A stretch of 64,000 nt of DNA, taken from contig BEHM01000018.1 in assembly GCA_002923315.1 (NCBI GenBank), positions 1-64,000 of the forward strand. Reading direction: 5' to 3'. Below the pieces are notes generated by a model, which saw only the letters and a list, made by a program, of their open reading frames with translations, did not search any database and was not told where the DNA came from. A program made the position numbers and the translations under genes. Each line of letters opens with the position of its first letter. Within the stretch, counting starts at the first letter, position 1. Shown one piece after another: positions 25,751 to 34,025 of this stretch. The DNA comes from a bacterium HR10 (GTDB taxonomy: Bacteria; Acidobacteriota; Blastocatellia; HR10).

Positions 25751-26815
25751 ATGCCGAAACTCACGCGCCGCCATTTCGTGTTGAGTGGAATGACCGCCCT
25801 CGTCTCCGCGCGGATGCGATCCGCACGGGCGCAGTCACGAACCCCGAATCGGCCACTGGCGATCGCCAGCGCCAATCGCGTCACCTTGCCCGATGGCACG
25901 GTCTATTACAACGGGATTCGCGCGACGGCGCGGGCGTTCGAGCTGATGCGCGCCGGGAGCGATCCCCTGGATGCGGTGATCGCCGGCGTCACGATCGTTG
26001 AGGATGATCCCAATGATATGAGCGTCGGATATGGTGGCCTGCCGAATGAGGAAGGCGAGGTCGAATTGGACGCCTCGGTCATGCACGGACCGACGGGCCG
26101 CTGCGGCGCCGTCGCGGCCTTGCGCTACATCAAGAATCCCTCTCGGGTCGCGCGTCTGGTCATGGAGGAGACCGATCACATCTTGCTCGTCGGCGAAGGC
26201 GCGCTGCGGTTCGCGCTCTCCTTCGGCTTCCAGAAGCAAGACCTGTTGACCGAACGCGCGCGCCAGGTGTGGCTCCAATGGCGACGCGAGCGCGGCGAGC
26301 GGGATCACTGGATGCAGCAGAAGCTTCCCGGGGCGTTGCGCTCGGCGCTTCAGACTCCGGATGGGGCGCACTTCACGGGGACGATCAATTGCCTGGCGAT
26401 CACCGAAGCGGGGGATCTGGCCGGTGTGACCACCACAAGTGGCCTGGCCTTCAAAGTCCCCGGGCGCGTCGGCGACTCCCCGATCATCGGGTGCGGCCTC
26501 TACGTGGATAATGACGTCGGGGCAGCGGGCTCGACCGGGTGGGGCGAGGATAATATTCGCGTCGTCGGTGCCCACACGGTCGTGGAGAATATGCGGCGCG
26601 GCATGAGCCCGCTCGAGGCGTGCCTGGATGCCCTGCGGCGCATCGTCAAACTCTATGGCGGACGGCCCGCGCATCAGGTGAATTTCTACGCCCTCAACAA
26701 GAACGGCGAGTACGCCGGAGCCGCCATCTTCAAGGGAGCGCAATTCGCCGTCACCGATGCGCGCGGCAGTCGCGTCGAAGACTCCGCTTATCTCCTCGAG
26801 CGCCCGCCGCAGTGA
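25751..26815 (+). CDS. N4-(beta-N-acetylglucosaminyl)-L-asparaginase, exported
   Basis: An Ntn-hydrolase of the glycosylasparaginase family, which cleaves the bond between N-acetylglucosamine and Asn. The protein should self-cut before the Thr in TGTINCLAI, near residue 200, to expose the nucleophile. The substrate loop GLAFKVPGRVGDSPIIGCGLYVDNDVGAA follows, as in known enzymes. The start at 25751 has a GGGAGGTGAGCGA ribosome site, and the N-terminus MPKLTRRHFVLSGMTALVSA looks like a Tat signal with twin arginine, so the enzyme is probably periplasmic. It stands alone. Asparagine- or glycopeptide-scavenging is the likely role; substrate specificity is not shown. Confidence 0.88.
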   Translation: MPKLTRRHFVLSGMTALVSARMRSARAQSRTPNRPLAIASANRVTLPDGTVYYNGIRATARAFELMRAGSDPLDAVIAGVTIVEDDPNDMSVGYGGLPNEEGEVELDASVMHGPTGRCGAVAALRYIKNPSRVARLVMEETDHILLVGEGALRFALSFGFQKQDLLTERARQVWLQWRRERGERDHWMQQKLPGALRSALQTPDGAHFTGTINCLAITEAGDLAGVTTTSGLAFKVPGRVGDSPIIGCGLYVDNDVGAAGSTGWGEDNIRVVGAHTVVENMRRGMSPLEACLDALRRIVKLYGGRPAHQVNFYALNKNGEYAGAAIFKGAQFAVTDARGSRVEDSAYLLERPPQ

Positions 26816-26877
26816 GCCCGCGCGATCGCCGACATAGCCGGGGACAGTGAGCTCATCCGTCAGCCGAGATGCTCGCG

Positions 26878-26898
26878 GAGGACCCGCACCAGGTCCTC
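26878..26898. terminator. Hairpin between convergent genes
   Basis: GAGGACC and GGTCCTC form a perfect 7-bp stem with a 7-nt loop between the glycosylasparaginase and binding-protein genes. No T-run follows in either direction, so termination is only suggested by position. Confidence 0.35.
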
Positions 26899-26974
26899 AA
26901 CCTGAAAGTGGAGTGAGAGCGCGCGAGCCCAGGATGCCTCTCGCGACAGCGCGTCTGATCCGTCGCTCGCGGCC

Positions 26975-28696
26975 TCATCGGCGCGCGGCGAGAGGGTGGA
27001 TGCGCAACTCCTCGACGTTCCACAGGAGGAAATCGGGGATGAGGCCAGGTTTGAGGTTCTCCACATGGGCCTTCGCCGCGACGATCAGATCGCGAGCCAA
27101 CAGGTAAATGAACGGCACCTGCTCTGCCATAATCTCCTGCACCCGATCGAAGAGCGCCTTTCGCCGTGTGGGATCGAATGTGCGCATCTGTGCGTCCATC
27201 AGTTCGTCAATCTCTCGCTCCCATGCGGTGGCCGGAGCCTTCTGCCGCGGATACCACCAGTGGCTCGTCCCCCAGCTGGGAAGGACATTGTTGAGGGCCG
27301 AGGGATCCGTGTCCCCGAGCGCGAGCCCCAGCAGTCCGGCTTCGTAGTCGAAGCTTTGTTCGATGCGAGCAAATAAGGATTTCGCTTCCAGAGGCACGAG
27401 CTGGACGTGGAGCCCCACCTTCCTGAGGTCCTCTTGGATCATCAACCCGAGGCGCTCGCGAATCGGATTTCCCGCAGTCGTCACAATGGTGAAGGCCACC
27501 GGATGCCCCTGCCGATCTTCCAATCGCCCATCCCCATCGCGGTCGGTCAGCCCCATCTCGGCCAGGAGGGTGCGGGCGCGAGTGGGATCATACGGATAGG
27601 TTCGCACCCCCGGATGGTACCAAGGGCTCGAAGGCGGAACTGGCCCCCACACCGGGGTCGCCTTTCCCGAGAAAAGGACTTCGACCAGGGCCTGACGATC
27701 AATGGCGAAGGCGATCGCTTGGCGAAATCGCACGTCTTGAAACCACGCCCGCTTCCATGGGGGAATGCGCGGCGCTTGCGGGTTCAGGTTGAACCACAGG
27801 ACTTCGGAGATGAGGCTCGGACCGAGATCAAGCACGCGAACAGCGCGGGCCTCTACCTGAGGCTGCAATCGCGCAGCTTCCTCCGGCGTGATCGGAGCCA
27901 GAAGATCCAGCTCTCCTTGCTGGAACTTCAGAAATCGGGTGTTCCGATCGGGCACGATCAGGAAGAGGAGCTCATCCAAGTAGGGGAGCCGTCGCTTCTG
28001 CGCATCGCGCTTCCAGTAGTAGGGATTGCGCACGAGGACGGTCCGTTGTCCGGGCACATACTCTTTCAACATGAAGGGGCCGGCGCCGACGATTTCCGAT
28101 GCCGGTGTGGAGAGTCCCCACGCTGAACGGAAGCGCCCCTCTCGGTACGGCCGCTCCAGGCGATGTCGGGGCAGGATGAAGACCGCGTCAAACACGCGCT
28201 CTATCGGGGCGTAGGCATATGGGAGTGTGAACGTGAGGGTGAGCTCATCCTCGCGATGGACCGCGATCTTCCGCCCTCCAATTTTCAATAGGTCGGCCAG
28301 AGCGTTCGGCACGTTCGGATCATAAATGACCTCAAACGTGAAGAGGACGTCGTCGGCCGTGAGTGGATGCCCATCGGAGAAGGTGAGTCCGCGCCGGAGC
28401 CGGAGGCTCAGTTGCGTTCGATCCCGTGAGTAGCTGAGCGATTCGGCCAGTTCGAGTTCCGGCTGGCCCGTTTGCCGATTGATTCGAATCAGTGGAGCCA
28501 TCAGGCAGCTGAGGACGCTCAAGCTCTCTTGATCGTCCGCGAAGAGCGGATTGAACGTCTTCGGCCCTGCGGCCTGGGCGAGCACCAAACGCCCTCCCGA
28601 TCCTGCCGAGGATGGTGGAGAGGGAGCGCGATGGCAGGAGGCCGTCACGCTCACAAGCAGAAGAATCCCCAGTCGAGTGATTTTCGCGCTGTTCAT
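26975..28696 (-). CDS. ABC transporter peptide-binding lipoprotein (SBP_bac_5)
   Basis: A 573-residue extracytoplasmic binding protein of the DppA/OppA family. The N-terminus has a lipoprotein signal with lipobox VTASC (Cys21), so it is membrane-anchored. Family features include PELAESLSYSRD-like and FSDGHPLTADDVLFTFE near residues 85-120 and DVRFRQAIAFAIDRQALVEVLF near residue 330. It delivers oligopeptides or similar ligands to a permease. It is divergent from two permease genes that start 66 nt away and surely belong with it; no ATPase gene is in the window. A palindrome lies in the shared intergenic region. Confidence 0.92.
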   Translation of the reverse strand: MNSAKITRLGILLLVSVTASCHRAPSPPSSAGSGGRLVLAQAAGPKTFNPLFADDQESLSVLSCLMAPLIRINRQTGQPELELAESLSYSRDRTQLSLRLRRGLTFSDGHPLTADDVLFTFEVIYDPNVPNALADLLKIGGRKIAVHREDELTLTFTLPYAYAPIERVFDAVFILPRHRLERPYREGRFRSAWGLSTPASEIVGAGPFMLKEYVPGQRTVLVRNPYYWKRDAQKRRLPYLDELLFLIVPDRNTRFLKFQQGELDLLAPITPEEAARLQPQVEARAVRVLDLGPSLISEVLWFNLNPQAPRIPPWKRAWFQDVRFRQAIAFAIDRQALVEVLFSGKATPVWGPVPPSSPWYHPGVRTYPYDPTRARTLLAEMGLTDRDGDGRLEDRQGHPVAFTIVTTAGNPIRERLGLMIQEDLRKVGLHVQLVPLEAKSLFARIEQSFDYEAGLLGLALGDTDPSALNNVLPSWGTSHWWYPRQKAPATAWEREIDELMDAQMRTFDPTRRKALFDRVQEIMAEQVPFIYLLARDLIVAAKAHVENLKPGLIPDFLLWNVEELRIHPLAARR

Positions 28697-28735
28697 CTCA
28701 TCTCGCGTCTCATGTTAGCATGAGAGAGGTGAGAT
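28695..28735. promoter_or_regulatory. Palindrome in the divergent ABC transporter intergenic region
   Basis: TCTCATG-ttag-CATGAGA is a perfect 7-bp inverted repeat centred at 28716, flanked by ATCTCA and TGAGAT, extending the dyad unevenly. It lies between two divergent genes of one transporter, so it may be the operator of a shared regulator. It could also form an RNA hairpin. Confidence 0.4.
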
Positions 28736-28762
28736 CGCACGCTTTCAAGGAGGCGAACGATC

Positions 28763-29731
28763 ATGCGCGTTCTTTTGCTGCGGCGGGGTATCCAGGCGAT
28801 CGGGCTGTTGATCGCTCTCTCTTTCGTGACTTTTCTGGTGCTGGCGCTCACCCCGGGGGATCCGCTCGCCCATATGGAAGGGCGTCTCTCCCTCTCTCCG
28901 GAGGTGCGCGAGGCGTGGCGCCGGCAGTGGGGGTGGGATCAGCCTGTCCTGATTCGATACGGAAGATGGCTCGCTCAGGTCGCGAGGGGGCACCTTGGGT
29001 ATTCGATCGCGTACCAGATGCCGGTCTCGGAGGTGATCGGTGCGCGTCTGGGGGCGACGCTCTTGCTCACCATCGCGGCGAGCGCGATCGCATGGGGGGT
29101 CGGTCTTCCGCTTGGGATCGTCGCCGCTCTTCGAGCCCACACCTGGATTGATCGTCTCCATGCATTGCTCATGACGGCGGCGTTAACGACGCCCCGATTC
29201 TTCTTGGCCTTAGTCGCCCTTCTTTTTGCGATGGTGACGGGATGGTTCCCCTTAGGGGGCTTTCACTCCCCGGGGATCGAAACGGCGCCCGCTGTCCCGC
29301 GGATCCTGGACGTGATCCATCATCTGGTGCTCCCGGCGCTGGTGCTCAGCGTGCACCCGCTGGCTGTGGTTTCCACCCACCTGCGGGGCATGCTCGTGGA
29401 AGTTCTGCAGGCGGATTTCGTACGCACTGCTCGCGCCAAGGGACTTCCGCCGTGGGGCCTCCTGTGGCGGCACGCACTGCGTCCGGCGCTCGCTCCCGTG
29501 ATCGTGCTCCTCGGCTACTCCATTGGGAGCCTCCTGAGCGGCTCCGCGGTCGTCGAAACGGTCTTGGCCTGGCCCGGGCTCGGACAGCTCGCCGTCGAGG
29601 CGGCATTGGCCCGAGATCCAAATGTCCTCATGGCCGCCGTTCTCGTGAGTGGAGCCGCATTGATGTTCGGAAATGCTATCGCCGATGTGCTCCTCATGCT
29701 GAATGATCCGCGCGCTCGCATCGAGGTGTGA
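28763..29731 (+). CDS. ABC transporter permease, DppB type
   Basis: A 322-residue inner-membrane permease with six hydrophobic segments. The N-terminal FVTFLVLALTPGDPLAHM is the OppB/DppB entry motif. The EAA loop, which docks the ATPase, reads ADFVRTARAKGLPPWGLLWRHALRPAL near residues 210-235. The end has TVLAWPGLGQLAVEAALARDPNVL, also family-typical. An AAGGAGG ribosome site precedes the ATG. It is followed after 1 nt by the second permease gene. Confidence 0.93.
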   Translation: MRVLLLRRGIQAIGLLIALSFVTFLVLALTPGDPLAHMEGRLSLSPEVREAWRRQWGWDQPVLIRYGRWLAQVARGHLGYSIAYQMPVSEVIGARLGATLLLTIAASAIAWGVGLPLGIVAALRAHTWIDRLHALLMTAALTTPRFFLALVALLFAMVTGWFPLGGFHSPGIETAPAVPRILDVIHHLVLPALVLSVHPLAVVSTHLRGMLVEVLQADFVRTARAKGLPPWGLLWRHALRPALAPVIVLLGYSIGSLLSGSAVVETVLAWPGLGQLAVEAALARDPNVLMAAVLVSGAALMFGNAIADVLLMLNDPRARIEV

Positions 29732-29732
29732 G

Positions 29733-30863
29733 ATGATGGCTTCTTCATCAGGTCTCCGTCGGATATGGGCCCATCCGCGAGCACGCCGACTGTTGATGGC
29801 TGCTCTGGGCATTTCCCTGCTGGCACTTTTGGCCGGATTCATTGCTCCGTATGATCCCCGGACTCAAGATCGAGAAGCCGTGAAGATGCCACCCCATCGG
29901 TTGCGCTTTCGTGATGCCGATGGGCGTTTTCATCTGCGCCCCTTCTTTCATCCCTGGCGCATTGTGGATCGGGCGCGTTGGCGATATGAGGAAGACCGAT
30001 CGCGCCGCTATGAGCTGGTGTTCTTCGTTCGCGGGGAGCAAGCCCCGCTTTTCCTCGGCGTGAGGACCTCGTGGCATCTCTTCGGGGCCCGCCCTGCTTC
30101 TTCGACGCGCCGGGCGGGTGTCTTCGATCGAAGGGATTGGGAGCGCCCCCCGCGCTTTTATCTGCTGGGCGCAGATCCGCTAGGGCGCGACGTTTTCTCC
30201 CGCCTCATTCACGGCGCGCGCCCCGCGCTCTTGATCGCTTCGTTGAGCCTGGCCGGAGCTTTCTTCGTCGGATTCGCGCTTGGTGGTCTGGCTGGATATT
30301 ACGGTGGGATTGGAGACGCCGCGCTCATGCGTATCGCCGAGTTGGTGGAATCCGTTCCTGTTCTCTTCCTGCTCTTGGCCTGGCGTGCGGCCCTCCCGCT
30401 GCAACTTCCGGTCGAGATGAGCCTCTTCACGTTGGTGGCCCTGTTTGTGCTCGTGAGCTGGGCAGCTGTCGCCCGTATCACTCGCGGATGCGTGCTCTCG
30501 TTGAAGACGCAGGACTTCGTTCTGAGCGCGTTCGCTCTGGGAGCGGGGCCGGGGTGGGTCTTGCGACATCATCTCCTCCCGCATGCGCTCACGCCCGCGC
30601 TCATTCAAGCGACGGTCATGCTCCCCAGCTTCCTCTTAGGAGAAGCCGCGCTCTCCTTCCTCGGACTCGGGGTTCCAGAACCTGAGCCGAGTTGGGGGAA
30701 TATGTTGGCAGCCGCGCGAGACCTCTCCGTGCTCTACGCACATCCATGGCTCCTCGCTCCGGGATTCGCCATTTGGGGACTCGTTCTGCTCTTCACGCAG
30801 CTTGGCGAGGCCGTCCGCGCTGCATCTGATCCCCGCCGTCCACAATCGGCGCCGCTCATGTGA
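29733..30863 (+). CDS. ABC transporter permease, DppC type
   Basis: A 376-residue permease pairing with the DppB-type protein. An N-terminal transmembrane helix (about residues 18-40) is followed by FIAPYDPRTQ, the OppC_N motif. An unusual hydrophilic insert of about 110 residues comes next, rich in Arg and aromatics, before GADPLGRDVFSRLIHGARPALL and the core permease. The EAA loop is QDFVLSAFALGAGPGWVLRHHLLPHAL. The start is ATG 29733 (or 29736), overlapping the end of the first permease by one codon step. The insert lengthens the protein well beyond the usual 290-300 residues and is probably periplasmic. Confidence 0.92.
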   Translation: MMASSSGLRRIWAHPRARRLLMAALGISLLALLAGFIAPYDPRTQDREAVKMPPHRLRFRDADGRFHLRPFFHPWRIVDRARWRYEEDRSRRYELVFFVRGEQAPLFLGVRTSWHLFGARPASSTRRAGVFDRRDWERPPRFYLLGADPLGRDVFSRLIHGARPALLIASLSLAGAFFVGFALGGLAGYYGGIGDAALMRIAELVESVPVLFLLLAWRAALPLQLPVEMSLFTLVALFVLVSWAAVARITRGCVLSLKTQDFVLSAFALGAGPGWVLRHHLLPHALTPALIQATVMLPSFLLGEAALSFLGLGVPEPEPSWGNMLAAARDLSVLYAHPWLLAPGFAIWGLVLLFTQLGEAVRAASDPRRPQSAPLM

Positions 30864-30991
30864 GGAGGTCGCTGTTCCCTCGTTCGGCAGCATGAGTTCT
30901 CGGAGGTCCGGACGTTGGGGGCATCTCATGCTCTCTCGTGCAGGAGGGACAGTCGTCCCTTTGAGGCCGTTGGCGCGGGCAGGGCGGATGC

Positions 30992-31021
30992 TTGACAAGG
31001 AGCGGACCGAAAGCGTAGTAT
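30992..31021 (+). promoter_or_regulatory. pgsA promoter
   Basis: A perfect TTGACA (30992) and TAGTAT (31016) are 18 nt apart, with a predicted leader of about 22 nt. The 186-nt stretch after the permease gene holds nothing else recognisable. Confidence 0.6.
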
Positions 31022-31049
31022 CCCGCAGGGAACTCGCGCGAAGGGGGAT

Positions 31050-31793
31050 GTGTTGAACGCGCCGAATGCGGTGACATTGCTCAGAATCTTCATCGTCCCG
31101 TTGCTGGTCGTCGTCTTGCTCACGCGCGTCTCGGAGGCCTGGTTTGGCGTCTCGCAGCGATTGTTAGGCGTGGCCATCTTTCTGGTGGCGGCCCTCACGG
31201 ATTGGTTGGATGGGTTTTTGGCGCGCCGCCGTCGCCAGGTCTCTCCACTGGGCATGTTGCTCGATCCTCTGGCCGACAAGCTCTTGATCTCAGCGGCCTT
31301 GATCGCGCTGGTGGATAATCGGCTCGCGCCGGCCTGGGCCGTCGTCATCATCATCGGACGCGAATTCGCCGTGACGGGCTTGCGCAGTATGGCCGCGCAC
31401 GAGGGGTTGGTGATCGTTCCCTCCCGGATGGGAAAGTTCAAGATGCTCGCTGAGGTCGTCGCCGTCGCCTTGCTCATCCTGAGCATGACCGATGAGGGGG
31501 GGCCGCCGGTGACGCCCTACGCCGTTCCCGTCTTCTGGGAAGCTCCGGCCTTCGTCCACGTGCTCGCGCGTTTCTCCGAGAGCGGGCACCTCTCGGCGCA
31601 GGATCTGCGCATTTTGCTCTACAGCGCGGGCCGCGCTGTCCTCTGGCTCGTCGTCATCTCCTCGATCTGGTCCATGTACGGCTACTTCCGGCAGTTCTAC
31701 ACCTTCGTGCGCGAGTCAGCGCCGTCGCGCCATCGGGTCGCTTCGGCCAGTGAGGATGCGGTCGCGCCGTCGTCCGGGCGAAGGCTCCGGTGA
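31050..31793 (+). CDS. pgsA: CDP-diacylglycerol-glycerol-3-phosphate 3-phosphatidyltransferase
   Basis: PgsA makes phosphatidylglycerophosphate from CDP-diacylglycerol and glycerol 3-phosphate. The 247-residue product has the CDP-alcohol phosphotransferase motif D-G-x2-A-R-x8-G-x3-D-x3-D, read as DGFLARRRRQVSPLGMLLDPLAD near residues 52-74. It starts with NAPNAVTLLRIFIVPLL, typical of PgsA. A GTG at 31050 after AAGGGGGAT is the best start; TTG 31053 is possible. There is an extra loop of about 35 residues near the C-terminus. It ends 2 nt from the convergent CPBP gene. Confidence 0.93.
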   Translation: MLNAPNAVTLLRIFIVPLLVVVLLTRVSEAWFGVSQRLLGVAIFLVAALTDWLDGFLARRRRQVSPLGMLLDPLADKLLISAALIALVDNRLAPAWAVVIIIGREFAVTGLRSMAAHEGLVIVPSRMGKFKMLAEVVAVALLILSMTDEGGPPVTPYAVPVFWEAPAFVHVLARFSESGHLSAQDLRILLYSAGRAVLWLVVISSIWSMYGYFRQFYTFVRESAPSRHRVASASEDAVAPSSGRRLR

Positions 31794-31794
31794 T

Positions 31795-32838
31795 TCACCC
31801 GTGGAAGAAGAGGCCCCAATAGCTGTTCACCATCCAATGCAGAAGCGCCGCGGTGATCACCTTCCCCGTCCGCATGTAGGCGAGCCCGTAGAACCATCCG
31901 GCGATGGTCGCGAGCACGACGTACACCCAGACCGGTTGATCGGGATTGTTGGCGTGAGCCAGGCCGAAGATGAGCGAAGCGAGCGCGAGCGCTCGGAGCG
32001 GATGCGCGCGGAAGCGCCGAACGAGGAGATTTTGGATCACGCCGCGGAAGAGCAGCTCTTCCGGGAGCGCGATCAAGAATGCCGTGCCCAGCAGAAGGAC
32101 GCCGATTTCCGAAAGCGGTCGCATCCTCGCCGAGGAAGCGGCGAAACCGGTGGGAATCGCCAGGGGGAGGGCGAAGAACGTCACAAAGAGCGCGAAGTAC
32201 ACCAGGGCGCGCTTCACGTCCTCTCGTCCGAGAAGGAACGTGTATCCGATGTCCAGGCGGCGCACGGCGAGAAAGAGCACGAGCAACCAGGTCACGCCGA
32301 CAAGCTTATCCAGGCCGATGCCCGGTCGTCGGGGGATCTCCGCCAGCGGCAGCCACTCGAATTCGATGGGGAACCAGAGGGCCAGAACAGCGAGCGCGTC
32401 CGGCCACGTGAGCCCCTCCGAACTCGGGCGTCGCAGCGTGAGCAAGATAGCGGGAAGTGAGAGATACACCGCGCACGCCCCTACACTCCTCCAGTGGAAT
32501 TGGCCGAGCCCGAGGGCCACAAGCGCCACGAGCGTCGTGAGGACGAGCGCGAGGCCGAAGACGCGCGGGCGACGGATCAATTCGCCCGCGTGGAAGAAGG
32601 CCATGAGCCGCTCCCGCACGTCCGCGAGGCTCAGCAGGAGCATGGGCCAGAAAAAGAGCGCGAACGCGAGAAGCGCTCCAAGGCGGATGCGCCAGGACTC
32701 GTCCCTCAAGGTATAGAGGGAGAACGCCGCCGTCGTCACGAGGATGAGGAGGAGCACGATCCGTCTCTCTGGCGTCGTCGAAGGCATCAGCGTCACGTCC
32801 GTTTCAGCAGGCGCTTTGCTCTCGCTGTCTCGCCCCAT
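31795..32838 (-). CDS. CPBP-family intramembrane metalloprotease
   Basis: A 347-residue polytopic protein with about eight hydrophobic segments. The C-terminal third has the CPBP (CAAX protease and bacteriocin-processing, Abi) motifs PEELLFRGVIQNLL, FGLAHANN and ALLHWMVNS, the Glu pair and His residues needed for the metal site. The N-terminal half is a variable membrane region. The proteolytic substrate cannot be told. It overlaps the SWIM-domain gene upstream by 46 nt, so the pair is probably one transcript. Confidence 0.87.
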   Translation of the reverse strand: MGRDSESKAPAETDVTLMPSTTPERRIVLLLILVTTAAFSLYTLRDESWRIRLGALLAFALFFWPMLLLSLADVRERLMAFFHAGELIRRPRVFGLALVLTTLVALVALGLGQFHWRSVGACAVYLSLPAILLTLRRPSSEGLTWPDALAVLALWFPIEFEWLPLAEIPRRPGIGLDKLVGVTWLLVLFLAVRRLDIGYTFLLGREDVKRALVYFALFVTFFALPLAIPTGFAASSARMRPLSEIGVLLLGTAFLIALPEELLFRGVIQNLLVRRFRAHPLRALALASLIFGLAHANNPDQPVWVYVVLATIAGWFYGLAYMRTGKVITAALLHWMVNSYWGLFFHG

Positions 32839-33950
32839 TCCTGATAGAGCGCGGCCAAGCGCTCGCGCAATCGCGGCGCTTTCGCGCCGAGCGCCTTGAT
32901 CCCTTGTTCCCCCACGCGCATGGCCCGATCCGGGTAGTTCGTCGCCAGGTAATGATCGAATAGCTCCACGTAGTCCTCTTCGGCGACCAGGCTCTTATGC
33001 CGGGCGGCCTCGTACTCTTCGATTCGGCCTTCGAGGCGGCAGAGCCGGGCGAGCAGGGCATACGCGCCGGTATCCGATCCGAGCCATTGCTCCTGCAAGA
33101 CGGCGATAGCCTCCGCGCGTCGGTTCCAGCGTTCGGTCAGCTTCAGTAGTGCCGGCTCAATGAGTGCGCGCGCCGGGGCGCGCGCCAGGAGGAAGAGTTC
33201 GGTCAGAGCGCGCACGAAGGATGTCGCGAGTTTCGGATCGCGCCCGAAGGCCTCGGCCTGGTGCTCGATGAGTTCGAGCGCGTGCGCGATAATAGGCGTC
33301 AGCTCCGCGTCCGGCCGATGCCGGCGCAGCTCGAGCGCGCGCTGCAGCGTCTCGCGCGCGATCGCAGCCGCAGCGGTGGGCTCGAAGGTCTTCGCCCATA
33401 CGAGCAGGTGCGCGATGCGCTCCTGGTTACGCCGAAGGCCTTCTTGAGAAGCCCGCCACATGCCGCGGAACAGGTGCGCGATGCGCGTGGGGAGATGCTC
33501 CGGGCGCAGCGCCTCTCTCCATCGGTGAAGGGCCTCTTCGACCGCGCTGTTGGTGCGGCTCTCGTCAGAGAGCACGTCGCGGAGGATGTCGGGCGGGATC
33601 GTCTCCAGCCACATGGCCAAAGAGGCGGCGCGATCACTCATGGGCCTGCCCTGGCCGATCTCTTCGCGCCGATCGAGCCACGCGAAGAGGGTGGCCACCA
33701 CGTGCTTGCAGACGCCCCAGCTATATGGGCACGAGCAGTGCGAATACAGCTCTTGGTCTTCGATCCAGATCTCCACGCGGTACGCGCGCTCCTGCTGGCC
33801 ACGGACGCGCGCCTGCAGCCGATCCTCGGCCACAAGTTGCAGCTCGCGGACGCGGCCGCTGCGATAGTAGCTCCGCCCGCGTTCCAAGATGATCTCGCTG
33901 CCGGCGTACCACTCAATATCCCGGTGGCTGAGCGTCCAGAAGTCCGGCAT
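32793..33950 (-). CDS. SWIM zinc-finger protein with helical repeat tail
   Basis: A 385-residue protein. The SWIM motif CxCx(n)CxH reads HCSCPYSWGVCKHVVATLFAW near residues 72-92, preceded by a domain beginning RDIEWYAGSEIILERGRSYYRSGRV. The remaining 280 residues are helical and TPR-like, ending in repeat-like motifs. SWIM domains bind DNA or protein and are common beside SNF2 helicases, but no helicase is present here. I start at ATG 33950, since the ORF upstream to 34046 is not conserved-looking and would overlap the divergent slt promoter. Confidence 0.78.
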   Translation of the reverse strand: MPDFWTLSHRDIEWYAGSEIILERGRSYYRSGRVRELQLVAEDRLQARVRGQQERAYRVEIWIEDQELYSHCSCPYSWGVCKHVVATLFAWLDRREEIGQGRPMSDRAASLAMWLETIPPDILRDVLSDESRTNSAVEEALHRWREALRPEHLPTRIAHLFRGMWRASQEGLRRNQERIAHLLVWAKTFEPTAAAAIARETLQRALELRRHRPDAELTPIIAHALELIEHQAEAFGRDPKLATSFVRALTELFLLARAPARALIEPALLKLTERWNRRAEAIAVLQEQWLGSDTGAYALLARLCRLEGRIEEYEAARHKSLVAEEDYVELFDHYLATNYPDRAMRVGEQGIKALGAKAPRLRERLAALYQEWGETARAKRLLKRT

Positions 33951-33966
33951 ACGTCTTCCGACCTGT

Positions 33967-33996
33967 TTGACCCGCTCGTTCGGCCATTGGTATTGT
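33967..33996 (+). promoter_or_regulatory. slt promoter
   Basis: TTGACC (33967) and TATTGT (33991) are 18 nt apart. The -10 ends only 6 nt before an ATG at 34002, so transcription would begin at or next to that codon. Confidence 0.5.
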
Positions 33997-34025
33997 ATGT
34001 CATGGGTATGCGAGCGGAGAAGCGG

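Noticed and set aside
26860-27066. 68-codon minus-strand ORF after the binding protein
   Set aside because: No ribosome site or family motif; a gene remnant is possible but cannot be supported.
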